Origin: Tillandsia leiboldiana
Lineage: Eukaryota; Streptophyta; Magnoliopsida; Poales; Bromeliaceae
DNA: 64,000 nucleotides
Direction: 5' to 3'
Assembly (NCBI GenBank): GCA_029204045.2
Contig: CM055067.1
Span: forward strand, 28,036,838-28,100,837
A program made the position numbers and the translations under genes. Positions 44,676 to 54,700 of this stretch are shown in pieces (the stretch's first letter is position 1; each line of letters opens with the position of its first letter). The notes under the pieces were generated by a model. That model had not been told where the DNA came from. It did no database searches and saw only the letters and a program-made list of their open reading frames with translations.

Positions 44676-44852
44676 TCGAATCCACGATCTGCGCCCAACG
44701 CCGAATCCACGGCGTCCAACGTCGAATCCACGACGTCCGACCGAATCCACGGTCTTCACCCAATAGCACCCTTCGAATCCACGAACGTCCCTCGCTCCGA
44801 ATCCACGAGAGCGGTTGAACCTTGAATCCACAAGGACACGCGAATCCACGCG
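44676..44852 (-). repeat. Eight-hairpin array with invariant loop (best-preserved copy)
   Basis: All units have plus-strand loop AATCCA. Arms, left to right: TCG/CGA (44676-44687), ACGCCG/CGGCGT (44698-44715), ACGTCG/CGACGT (44719-44736), GACCG/CGGTC (44739-44754), TTCG/CGAA (44772-44785), GCTC-CG/CG-bulge-GAGC (44794-44812), CCTTG/CAAGG (44820-44835), CGCG/CGCG (44839-44852). Every arm pair is complementary while arm sequences differ from unit to unit. The array is about 260-440 bases downstream of the likely transcript start, hence inside the RNA leader. Confidence 0.88.
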
Positions 44853-45213
44853 CCGATTTTTGGGGTAAATCGTTGTTTTTGGTGGTGATGATCCGCCGAA
44901 TACTTAGATCAAAGATAGATCGGAAATACCATCTAAGTATTCATTAGTTTGATTCAACTCAAGATGTGAGTATGAAAACCTAGAATCAAACTAATCAATA
45001 TAGATGAAGAAACATAGAGTATTCTCTAATGATTTCCTTTCTTCTCTATATGTGGATCTAGAGCCGTATAAGATGATATATGAAAATGACGGCTATGTGG
45101 ATTATTTTGGATTAACCCTAGAAAAAGAGTCATAGGGTCTATTTATAGGTTAGAAACCCTAGGAAGGAGATAAGAATCAAAAACCTAACATTTCTGGAAA
45201 TTTGACGGACGGC

Positions 45214-45435
45214 GATCCGGATCGGATTTGGGCGATCCGGATTGCAGTAGCAATAAAGACGGTTTCTAGAAAATCACACGTTCGGGATCCGGATCGGATT
45301 GTCTGATCCGGATCGTTCATACAATTCAGAAAACTCAACGTTCGGGATCCGGATCGTGAGATGCTGCGATCCGGATTGAAGTATTGTATGAAACAACAAC
45401 CTTCGGGATCCGGATCGCTGGCTCTGATCCGGATC
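45214..45435 (-). promoter_or_regulatory. Hub of eight paired GATCCGGATC palindromes upstream of LTR TATA
   Basis: Starts at 45214, 45234, 45286, 45305, 45346, 45368, 45407 and 45426. Within pairs spacing is 19-22 bp, close to two helical turns; between pairs it is about 60-72 bp. Two copies have one mismatch (GATCCGGATT). The hub ends about 65 bp upstream of the TATA box at 45141-45147. Palindrome-rich LTR regulatory hubs are a described Sirevirus feature; the binding factor is unknown to me. Confidence 0.8.
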
Positions 45436-45664
45436 CTGAACTTGTCCGAACACCAGTTTTTGATAATTAAGCAATTAAAAACTCTTCCAGGTGTTTCTAC
45501 ACTACAAGAAGTATTCGGATCACCAATAAAATCTTTAGTTAAACATACCTGATCCTTTTGAATTCTTCTTTCTTGAGATTGAGTTAAATGATCCAACTTC
45601 CTTCACCTTCAATCTTCAAGACTTGAGACTTTCACGAAACTACGCCAACTCAAATTCCGTAACA

Positions 45665-46449
45665 ATCTCCCCCTTTGGCGGTTTCGTGACAAAACACAGA
45701 TCCACTAAAGAAAATTCAAAAAGATATTTTTGTTGCTATCACCATACAACAAAAATTTACAATGGAGATCCGAAAATTTAAAAACATGAGATAAACTCCT
45801 AAAACAGACTCTAGACTTAGACATCTGTACTCTCTGCACAAGGAAATCATTCTTGACAAAAAGAGATCGTTAGATACCTCAAGAATATTTAGCATACAAA
45901 ACCTAGTACAGAGATAGAGTTTATCTGATCATCATGACATTTGAGAATTCAGATATGTAAGAGAATCATAGTCAAAAGCCAACATATCTTCTATGCAATC
46001 AAAAACCAAATGTCATAAAATGTTAGTCCAACATCAACTTGTTAGTCATATTACATGCCCAAATAGTTAGTCGAATAGTTAGTAGAGACATGCAAACAAT
46101 CACAAGATAAAAACCAAAGTTGAAGTTGAAGTGATACTTACCTTGATGTATACAAAATTTTCACATCGGCATTGTTCATCATTGTACCTTGATGCAGTCA
46201 TCATTGTTCATCATTGTACCTTGATGTATACAAGATCACAATTTTCACAATATCATTGTTCAAGTTCTCTAAACTCTCTCCCCCTTTTTGTCACAAACAA
46301 AGCCAAAATTACCAAAAATTGAAGGAGAGTTAAAAATTTCAAAGAAAATGTTCCGAAATTTAAGAACTAGAACTAAGAGTAAGTCCTAAAAACTGAAAAA
46401 CCTGCACAAGACAAGGTTAAAAATCTGCAAAAGAATAAAAAGAAGGGAA
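45665..46449 (-). other. 3' non-coding region of the Sirevirus-like element
   Basis: 785 bases between the third ORF and the 3' LTR. It holds two polypurine tracts, AAAGGGGGAGA at the LTR joint and AAAAAGGGGGAGAG near 46269-46285, and a short duplicated stretch (ATCATTGTACCTTGATG-like) near 46140-46230. No ORF of note. Confidence 0.7.
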
Positions 46450-47871
46450 TCAGTCATCAGATTCGGAGTCTTCAGAGCTCGTACAGCCCATCTTAGAAAA
46501 CATCTTTTTCACCAGCTTGTTCATTGAATTGACCTTCTTAGTTATGGTAATGTGAGCTGCCGTAATGAGCTCGAGCTCATTGGAGATTCTCGTCTGTGCC
46601 TTCGAAATCTGTTCCTGCTCAACAGATAATCGTTGTTGTTCTTTGTAGATGGATGAGACTGATGCTTCATCCGCTGGTGTGGGCGCTGGTTGTGATGGTG
46701 ACGCGGAAGTGCCGCTACTAGGTTTCGTTCCGCACGGAGGGACTGGAGTGACATGGGGCAATTTGTGAAGTGACTTCACAACGGTGGACTCATCGATCAT
46801 ACCCAAACATTGATGATAAGTCGGTGAGGTAATGTCAACCTGGAATTTCTTCAAGATCCTCATTATAATCAGTGGAAATGGAATTCTTTCTGTGGGATGA
46901 GGGTGCTCAACATATCTTGTCATTCTATTCCAAATAATGTATGGAATGTTGATATTCAATCCCATTGCCTCAGACGGATGTCCTAAGAGATACAAAAATA
47001 GCATTCGATCCCATCTCAAGACTTTCGTCTGCATATTTGGAAGGATATTGTAACAAGTGATGAAGTTTAGAAATCGGTACTCAAGACGAAGTTCCTTGGA
47101 TCTGATCGATTTCTCCGTTGATTGCGTTCCTTCCAAACAAATTCCCTTTATAACCATTTGCCACACAGTGTTCGTCAAAACCTTTCCCTTCAAGTAATTA
47201 ACTCCTGTCTTGCTGGCAGGCATTCCCAAAACCTCGCCAATCAATTGTGGAGTAATTTTGAATCTTGTGCCTTGGATGTTCGTGTAAAATTCCATTGGAC
47301 CGTTTTCAATTTCACGAAGGTGCCGTGCATTTGTATAGAAGGCCCTTACAAGATGCAGACAGTATCCAAGCACTTCTGGAAATCGACAAACTTGAATAAG
47401 GTTTGCTTGTTCAATCAGAACGCCAAACTCAGGAGAGTGATCTCGTAGAGCCTCAATATTGACATGCCTCTCACCAATGCATTCACGATTCTCAAATGCC
47501 CTTAGGCGATCCGCATTAACGAACACTTGTTCCTCCCGAGGTGGAGAATCCGGAATAATCGGTTCGTTAGACATGAAACCTCGTGCTCGTCCAAACCGTC
47601 GAGCGAGTTGTTTCCTTTTCACCGAGATGGTTGGTGCAGTCATAGGTGCTTTACCTTTGTCCATGGGTGCTTTTTCTTTCGATGCATCGGACGCTTTTCC
47701 TTTTGAACCATCAGACGCCTTTTGTTCAGGCAATGAGTCATCATCATCTGTCAATTCAGTCCAATCTACCTCGTGACAATCTACTTCTGTGTCGCTGATC
47801 ACATGAAACTCACCCTTTTGTTGTGTTTTCTTAGCTCTTTTTAACTTGTTTGTGGCCCGAGTGTGCACCAT
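46450..47871 (-). CDS. Third ORF of the Sirevirus-like element (plant-transposon-protein-like)
   Basis: An open frame of 473 codons from the ATG at 47871 (MVHTRATNKLKRAKK), or 481 from an upstream ATG at 47895. I prefer the inner start because MVxTRA is a common opening in related proteins. The N-terminus has two basic stretches (KLKRAKK and VKRKQLARRFGRARG) that look like nuclear localisation signals. The centre, about residues 150-330, with FYTNARHLREIENGPMEFYT and a GxxLGMP motif, resembles what databases call a putative plant transposon protein domain. The C-terminus is Ser/Pro-rich, then a probable coiled coil (about 405-455) and an acidic end. No signal peptide or membrane segment, so it is not envelope-like. 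It is the only uninterrupted gene of the element. Function unknown. Confidence 0.82.
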   Translation of the reverse strand: MVHTRATNKLKRAKKTQQKGEFHVISDTEVDCHEVDWTELTDDDDSLPEQKASDGSKGKASDASKEKAPMDKGKAPMTAPTISVKRKQLARRFGRARGFMSNEPIIPDSPPREEQVFVNADRLRAFENRECIGERHVNIEALRDHSPEFGVLIEQANLIQVCRFPEVLGYCLHLVRAFYTNARHLREIENGPMEFYTNIQGTRFKITPQLIGEVLGMPASKTGVNYLKGKVLTNTVWQMVIKGICLEGTQSTEKSIRSKELRLEYRFLNFITCYNILPNMQTKVLRWDRMLFLYLLGHPSEAMGLNINIPYIIWNRMTRYVEHPHPTERIPFPLIIMRILKKFQVDITSPTYHQCLGMIDESTVVKSLHKLPHVTPVPPCGTKPSSGTSASPSQPAPTPADEASVSSIYKEQQRLSVEQEQISKAQTRISNELELITAAHITITKKVNSMNKLVKKMFSKMGCTSSEDSESDD

Positions 47872-48436
47872 AGTGACCAATAAAGAATGATCCATGAGAA
47901 TCCCATTGATCCAAGTGCTTTAAGAAGATTAAAATCCTGTGAGCAACAACTCAAGAACACATGAGAAAATTGTTAATTTTCAAAGATTTGAAAAATTGTA
48001 CCCAAACAATCATAATCATGTAGAGAGACTAAGAATCAAATTAGTTTTGCAAAAAGGACTTTTAAAAATAGATCAATTGCATGATTTTCGAAAATCCTTA
48101 TTATATGCCCTAAAACCGAAATTTTAGAAATCGAAACCTAAAAATCCGTTAATCAGGAGAATACCTAGCATATAATCAAAACTAATCTACCCAGAGTTCT
48201 TATTTCAAAAGAAATTTGATCAAAAACCATCCACAAACAAAGTTGATCCAAGAAATTCATCACGTTTGAGGAGGAAAAGAGAAAAAACGGTGAAAAACCG
48301 AGATTTGATCAATAAAACTTACTTGGAGTTGAAGAACTTGAGTTTGAAAGCTTCCAGGAAGGATGAAATCTAGAGAGAGAGGCTCTGGAAACTTTGGAAC
48401 AAAAGATTGGAGTAAAAGAAATCAAACCCTTTTGTT

Positions 48437-48606
48437 TTTTATAAAACCCTAGCCGCGATCCGGATCAGTTCATGATTGCGATCCGGATCGGCTGCCCGCA
48501 GTGAGAAACTGCGTTCGGGATCCGGATCGGCAGGTCTAATCCGGATCGTCAGCCCGCAGAAGAATACCTGCGTTCGGGATCCGGATCATCTTGCCCGATC
48601 CGGATC
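48437..48606 (-). promoter_or_regulatory. Internal promoter-like module upstream of the third ORF
   Basis: Six GATCCGGATC-type palindromes at 48457, 48480, 48519, 48538 (one mismatch), 48578 and 48597, again as pairs 19-23 bp apart repeating every ~60 bp. They are followed in the minus direction by TATAAAA at 48437-48443. A 5'-leader-like pyrimidine-rich tract follows, with a GTAAGT donor-like site near 48325. The third ORF begins about 570 bases downstream. The LTR has the same order: palindrome pairs, TATA box, leader. Promoter activity is inference. Confidence 0.65.
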
Positions 48607-49613
48607 GGCTCCAACTTTTTCTTTAGAAAATTTCAGAGAAATTCAAGAAAAACCAGAAAAAGATTGTAAGCACAAATGTGTATCAACTTTAAACAAAAAT
48701 CATCGTTTCATACAACAAGAATTAGATTATGCCAAATCTATCAATAATATCCAAAAATGAAACGAGAATTTACAAGAATTAAACCCCTTAAAGTTGAACA
48801 CCTTCAATTACATCTAACTTGATCTTATGAGTAATGCCTTTATCAAATCATCAATTCAGTAAAAAAAATGAAATACAAAGATCAATAGATGTTTGAAATC
48901 CCAAATATAGTAGATAATGTATCTAGACAATCTGTTGAAGAGAGTGGCTCTTTGAGCATCTTTCTTTAAAAACCCACCTTATACCAACCTTGAAATTTGA
49001 CGGAGTCAAGTATTTCAACATGCATTTTACTTAATCAAAATTTGAACAACCATGCTTGGTATACATGTGGTAGCTGCACACAATACTCGGACGACCGAGG
49101 TGGTAGCTCTTTCCTCCATGTGGTGGTAGTTTTCACACTCCTCATTGGGATGTAACTCTTTCCACATCTTTTGAGCATTTTACATTTCTTTGACTCCCCC
49201 TCAATTGGCTATCAATTATTTAAGATATAAAGTATTCAACCAAAAATTGATCTCGATTTCATACTCGACTAAACAGTCAAATAAGATAATGACTATACCA
49301 AGAGATCATTGAGAGAGAGAAATTGACTTTGATCACTCAGAAGATGATTTAATTAACATAAATGATCATTGCAACAGTGAAATATTATGATGGCAAAAGC
49401 ATAATAAATTTCTAAATGTGCGAAAAGATGCAATTAAAGTCAATTATGATCTATGCTCAATTAATGTCCTATGTACAAACATAGATAATGAACAAAACAA
49501 AAACAAATACAAAACCTATCCTAAGCAAAGGTTTCAAAAAGAAGTTTCTTTCAAGGAAAGCATTCCAATTGCTTTTCGTAAATGAATAAAACGTTTTTGA
49601 TCCAAAGGTTTTG
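48607..49613. other. Non-coding spacer between pol and the internal promoter module
   Basis: About 1 kb, AT-rich, with a third polypurine-like tract (TTGAGGGGGAGTC on minus) near 49193-49205 and no open frame worth calling. The tract is consistent with the multiple polypurine tracts reported downstream of pol in Sireviruses. Confidence 0.6.
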
Positions 49614-52600
49614 TTAAAAGTCAGCCAATTGATCCTCAGTTGAAATATATGAAAGTTGAAGAGTATTTGATTCAACTAGCTCTCTAAGAAAATGATATCT
49701 AAGTTCAATATGTTTTGTTCTAGAGTGCAACACAGGGTTTTTAGAAATGTTAATTGCACTTGTGTTGTCACAAAGAATTGTTACCGAAGATGCTGAAATG
49801 CGGAAGTCGCTCAATACGCTTTTCATCCAAATGAGTTGAGTTGAGCAACTTCCAGCTGAAATGTATTCCGCTTCGGCAGTCGAGAGTGCTATGCAATTCT
49901 GCTTTTTACTGTGCCATGCAACAAGGCAATGGCCAAGATAGAAGCATGCACCACTCGTGCTTTTCCGATCATCCACTGATCCTGCCCAATCGGCATCTGA
50001 GTATCCAACAATATCCAGACTTGTTCCCATAGGATACCAAATTCCGAAATTAATTGATCCTTTGATGTACCGGATGATCCGTTTCACCGCTTTCAGGTGA
50101 ACCTCCTTTGGTGCTGATTGATATCTCGCGCAAATCCCAACACTAAAGGATATATCCGGGCGACTAGCCGTGAGGTAAAGTAGACTTCCAATCATACTTC
50201 TATACAGTTTCTCGTCTACATTCTCACTATGTGATTCACTTCCAAGTCCCTTGTGGCTAGTTCCCATTGGAGTTGGAAAATCTTTACAATTTTCTAGATC
50301 AAACTTTTTGACCAACTCCATTGCATACTTGGATTGACTCAAGTGAATACCTTCATCATTTTGTTTAATTTGCAATCCAAGAAAATAAGTCAATTCGCCC
50401 ATCATGGACATCTCAAATTCGCTTTCCATGGTCTCCGCGAATTTAGAAGCATCATTATCTCTTGTTGCGCCAAATACAATGTCATCGACATAGATTTGTG
50501 CTACAATGAAATTGCTTTGATAATGCTTCACAAAGAGAGTCCTATCAGCTCCCCCTCGAGTATAGCCCTTCTCCAAAAGGTGCTTTGTTAACCTTTCGTA
50601 CCATGCTCGCGGTGCTTGTTTCAGATCGTAAAGAGCCTTTTTCAAACGAAAAACATGGTTAGGTTGTTTATGATCTACAAAACCTTTCGGTTGAGCCACA
50701 TAAACTTCCTCATTTAAAAAACCATTTAGAAATGCCCTCTTAACGTCCATTTGAAATAATTTGATTTTAAAATGACAAGCAATAGCAAATAGTATACGAA
50801 TGGACTCGAGTCTAGCTACAAGGGCGAATGTTTCGTCAAAGTCTATACCTTCTACTTGAGAATAACCTTGAGCAACTAATCGTGCCTTGTTCCTGATGAT
50901 AGTACCATCCTCATTTTTCTTGTTCTTGAAGATCCATTTGGTACCTATCACATTATGTTGCTTTGGAGGCTTCGTTAATTCCCAGACTTTGTTTCGCTCA
51001 AATTGATGGAGCTCTTCCTGCATTGCTTTAATCCAGTAGTCATCCTGAAGAGCTTCATCTATGTTCTTTGGTTCGATTAAAGATACGTAGCAAGCGAATC
51101 CACAAACCAACTGCTTCCGAGTTCTAACTCCTTCTTGTGGATCTCCAATGATGTTCGATTCCGGATGATCCTTGGAGATTCGTAATGTTTGTTGAAACGG
51201 AGTACTCGGAGATACATGAGATGATTCCTGCACATCAGATAAACTAGAAGAGCCATTAGATGCATCATTAATATTGGAAGTATTATCATGAGAAGATGCA
51301 CTAGCAGGAGAATCATCATCTAGAGAGATATCGAGGGTAGATTTTCCAGATCCAAAGTGAAAAGCTTCATCTACTTTAACATTTATAGATTCTACGATCG
51401 TCTTAGATTCAATGTTAAATACTCGATATGCTCTGCTATTCGTAGAATAACCCAAAAAGATCCCTTCATCACTTCGAGAGTCGAACTTTCCAAGATTTTC
51501 ACGGTCACGTAAAATGTAACATCGACTCCCGAAGATACGAAAGTATTTGATATCCGGTTTTCTACTAAACCACAGCTCATATGGTGTATTTAAAGTTCCT
51601 GGGCGCAAGTAAACTCTATTAATGACAAAGACAGCGGTGTTCACGGCTTCAGCCCAAAAATGTAGCGGTAAATTCCGGCTATGAAGCATCACACGCGCCA
51701 TCTCTTGTACAACCCAGTTTTTGCGCTCAACAACACCATTCTGCTGAGGTGTATAGGGTGCCGAGAATTCATGTTTAATGCCATTTGAAGTGCAAAAATC
51801 AATGAATTTTGAATTTATGAATTCTCCGCCTCTATCACTTCTAACACGAATGATCTTTTCATTCTTTTCAATCATAATACGATGGCAAATCTCATGAAAA
51901 GAGTCAAACGTATCAGCTTTCTCTTTTAAAAATTCTACCCAAGAAAACCTAGAGAAATCATCAACCAATAAGAAAATGTACCATTTACCTCCCAAGGATG
52001 GTTGACGGGTCGGCCCCATTAAATCCATGTGCAAAAGTTCCAAGGGCCGTTTTGTACCAACGTGGTTCAAGTTCTTGTGTGTAGTCCTAGACTGTTTACC
52101 CTTTTGGCAACCACCACACACAACGTTTTGTATAAATAAAAGTTTTGGAAACCCCCTTGACCACGTCCTTGTTTGAAATTCTAGTAAGTTTCTTAAAATT
52201 TAAGTGACCTAGCCTTTCATGCCAAAGAGTTTCATTATTCAAAGCGGCTAAGTTTACAATTTTCAGAAAATTTATTAGGAACAACATAACAATTGTTTTC
52301 AGATCTAACCCCTTTTAAAAAGAAGACATGGTCCTTATCAGTTACAACGCATTCAACAGATGAAAAGTTAACTGAAAAACCATTGTCACAAAGTTGACTT
52401 ATGCTTATGAGGTTAGTCTTAAGGCCATCAACAAATAAGACGTTTTTCAAAATCGGGCCATCTGGAATAGCTACCGTCCCTTTTCCAACAATTTTGGAAG
52501 ATCGACCGTCTCCGGAAAACAACGTGTCCTCCGGAGATTTTCTCAAGATTTTGAAAACTATTTTTGTCACCGGTCATATGACGGGAACACCCGCTATCCA

Positions 52601-52940
52601 GATACCAAGACGAACTATCATATGCATGCAAGGAAACATTGGAAACAAGACAAGGGAAAATTTCACCTTTGCGCACCCAAACCTTTTTGGAGAGCGTCGG
52701 TAATGGTCGTGAAGTTATATGCCTAGGTGAAAGCGTCTTGTTTATAGCGATTGTTGCTCCTTGATGAAATCGTCTTGCGCGATGAACTACCAAGTCTCTT
52801 TTCATTTGAAAAGTTTTGCTTTGATTTCCGGGGAGGAGCCTTTTTTGGTAGTTGTTGCAAGAGGTGCTTGAGATGAGCGTTCGACTCCCGTCTTGCAATA
52901 TCTTCTTATGTGCCCTGAAACACCACAACGAAAACATACC
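49614..52940 (-). pseudogene. Protease, integrase, reverse transcriptase, RNase H of the Sirevirus-like element
   Basis: Protease WYLDSGCSRHMTG near 52590, then a frameshift at about 52530. The integrase zinc region LWHERLGH is near 52215, with frameshifts near 52245 and 52130. From 52121 a long open stretch of 835 codons carries the integrase core ([24 protein letters not shown]), reverse transcriptase with YVDD near 50482-50493, and RNase H ([29 protein letters not shown]). It ends one base out of frame in the conserved LADxxTKPLDQ motif at about 49620. The lesions are mostly single-base indels. Because this block lies near an assembly gap, some may be sequence errors rather than true decay. 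Confidence 0.85.
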
Positions 52941-54667
52941 TTAGATCTTGACGATCCCAAAGAGGATGAAGTAGGTTTGTTGTCGTTGTTTTGTCTTGGA
53001 ATTCCGGTGTCGGAGGAGGAGATACCGACTGAGGCACAAAAACTGTCCCACTCGAACTTGGACTGTTTCCAGTTTGAGTGTATCCGAGGCCGAACCGATT
53101 TGATTGACCAAGACCAAGAAGTCTATCCAACTTACTCCTTCCTGAAGAGAATCGCTGTAAGTCATTCTTGAGTTGGAAAATGGTCTTTGTCATTTCCAGG
53201 TTATCCTGTCGAGCCTCGTTGTAGAGCTTTGAGAAGTGATTCGGCGTTATCCACCAGATTTGTATGTTCCTTCTCAAGTTGCTCATTGGACTCTTGAAGG
53301 GAAACATTTGCTTTTATCAGGTTTTCCCTTTCCACTTCAAGAGCGTTTGAGAGAGAAGTCGCTCTTTTTGCTTCTTCTCGAGATCATGCACTCTCCCTCT
53401 CAAACTCTTGTTTTGCTTAGCCCACTTTCTTTGAATCCTCAAAAGTCTGTGGTAGGCTAGAGCAAAATCTTCACCTTCCGAATCATCTGATTCATTGTCC
53501 GTTGCATTCTTTTCAACAGTGGAGTTGGACAACGACTCGGATGTACTTGCCATAAAGCACATGAAGGGTGAAGATACGGACGCGGTGGAATGCGGTGGAG
53601 CTCTTTTCTTCATCACTCGAAGACGACTCATTTGACGTTGAGTTGTCATCCCAAGTGACGACTTGCATCGCCTTCTTCTTTGCCGGATACTTGTTGGGAC
53701 ACTCCGTTGCAATGTGGCCGTAGCCTCGACATTTGAAGCATTGTAGTTGTCCTTCTGAACTTTTCTTATCCTTTGAGAAGTTCTCTTGCTTTCTTGACTT
53801 GTAACTTGAAGTACCCTTGCCTTTGTTCGACTTTCCGAAGGATGGAGATTTGCTTGAATTACCCCTTCGAAAGTTGCGGCGAAACTTCCTTGTCAAGAGA
53901 GCGAGCTGCTTCTCAAATTCCTCCATAGAAAGGTTCTCGTCATCGTCTGAGGAGGATGTATCCGCGTCTTCTTCCTTAGTTGTTTTCAACGCATAACCTG
54001 AAGACTTAGAAGTGGATGCCTTTCCAGAAGAATTGTTAGTAGTAAATGTCATTTCATAAGTTTGTAATGAACCAACTAATTCTTCTACACGTATTTCGTC
54101 CGGTGTTTAATAGTTTCAATGGCAGTAACCTTTGGGCGAAATCGTTCAGGAAGAGTTCTTAAGATCTTTCTTACAATCTTAAATTCTGGAATCTTCTCTC
54201 CCAGATTAGCACATGAGTTTACGATGTCTTGCAATCGTGTATAGTAGTCCGTGAAAGATTCATTTTCTGCCATCAAGATAGAGTCAAACTTGCTCGTAAG
54301 CATTTGCAGTTTCTGAATCTTCACGAGGTTAGTTCCCTCATGTGTAACCTGAAGAACATCCCAGATTTCTTTCGCAGTCTCACATGCCGAGACGCGAGAG
54401 AATTCAGTTTGAGATAAGGCATTAAAAATAGCATTAATTCCCTTGCCATTGTAAGAAGATGAATCTAACTCTTCCTTGGTCCATTTCGACCTAGGTTTTA
54501 AGGTGCGAACATCACCAATAATTCAGTTGGATTAGACCATCCTAATTCAATTGATTGCCACACCCGTTCGTCGATGGAAATTAAAAAGGCTTTCATCCGT
54601 ACTTTCCAGTACGCATAATTTGTTCCATCGAAGAACGGGGGTCGTTGATGTTTCCACCTTCAACCAT
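52941..54667 (-). pseudogene. Gag of the Sirevirus-like element, frameshifted
   Basis: ATG at 54667, 20 bases after the primer binding site at 54687-54698. Matches the plus-strand gag at 28414 throughout, but with single-base shifts near 54640 (after MVEGGNIN), near 54500, near 54100 and near 53570. The CCHC knuckle CFKCRGYGHIATEC lies near 53700-53745 and a second CCHC-like region (YVFVVVFQGT in a shifted frame) near 52906-52940. A coiled-coil-like Lys/Glu/Gln-rich segment lies between them. Confidence 0.85.
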
Positions 54668-54686
54668 TGTTTACAACCCTATTCCC

Positions 54687-54698
54687 GCTCTGATACCA
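54687..54698 (-). other. Primer binding site of the Sirevirus-like element
   Basis: The minus strand reads TGGTATCAGAGC, two bases inside the 5' LTR edge at 54701. Confidence 0.9.
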
Positions 54699-54700
54699 CT

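Larger units (their letters stand above)
44375..45664 (-). mobile_element. 3' LTR of the Sirevirus-like element
   Basis: 1,290 bp, TGTTGGG...CCGTAACA. In transcription order: palindrome hub 45435-45214, TATA box (CTATAAATAG near 45141-45150), hairpin array 44852-44676, inner end 44375. The adjoining body sequence at 45665 is AAAGGGGGAGA on the minus strand, a polypurine tract. Confidence 0.92.

Noticed and set aside
46450..47871. Envelope protein of a plant retrovirus
   Set aside because: No signal peptide, membrane segment or cysteine pattern; basic and coiled-coil features point to an intracellular protein.
45214..48606. Regularly spaced palindromes, superficially CRISPR-like
   Set aside because: Plant nuclear DNA, ten-base repeats without uniform spacers and no cas genes; they are LTR regulatory repeats.
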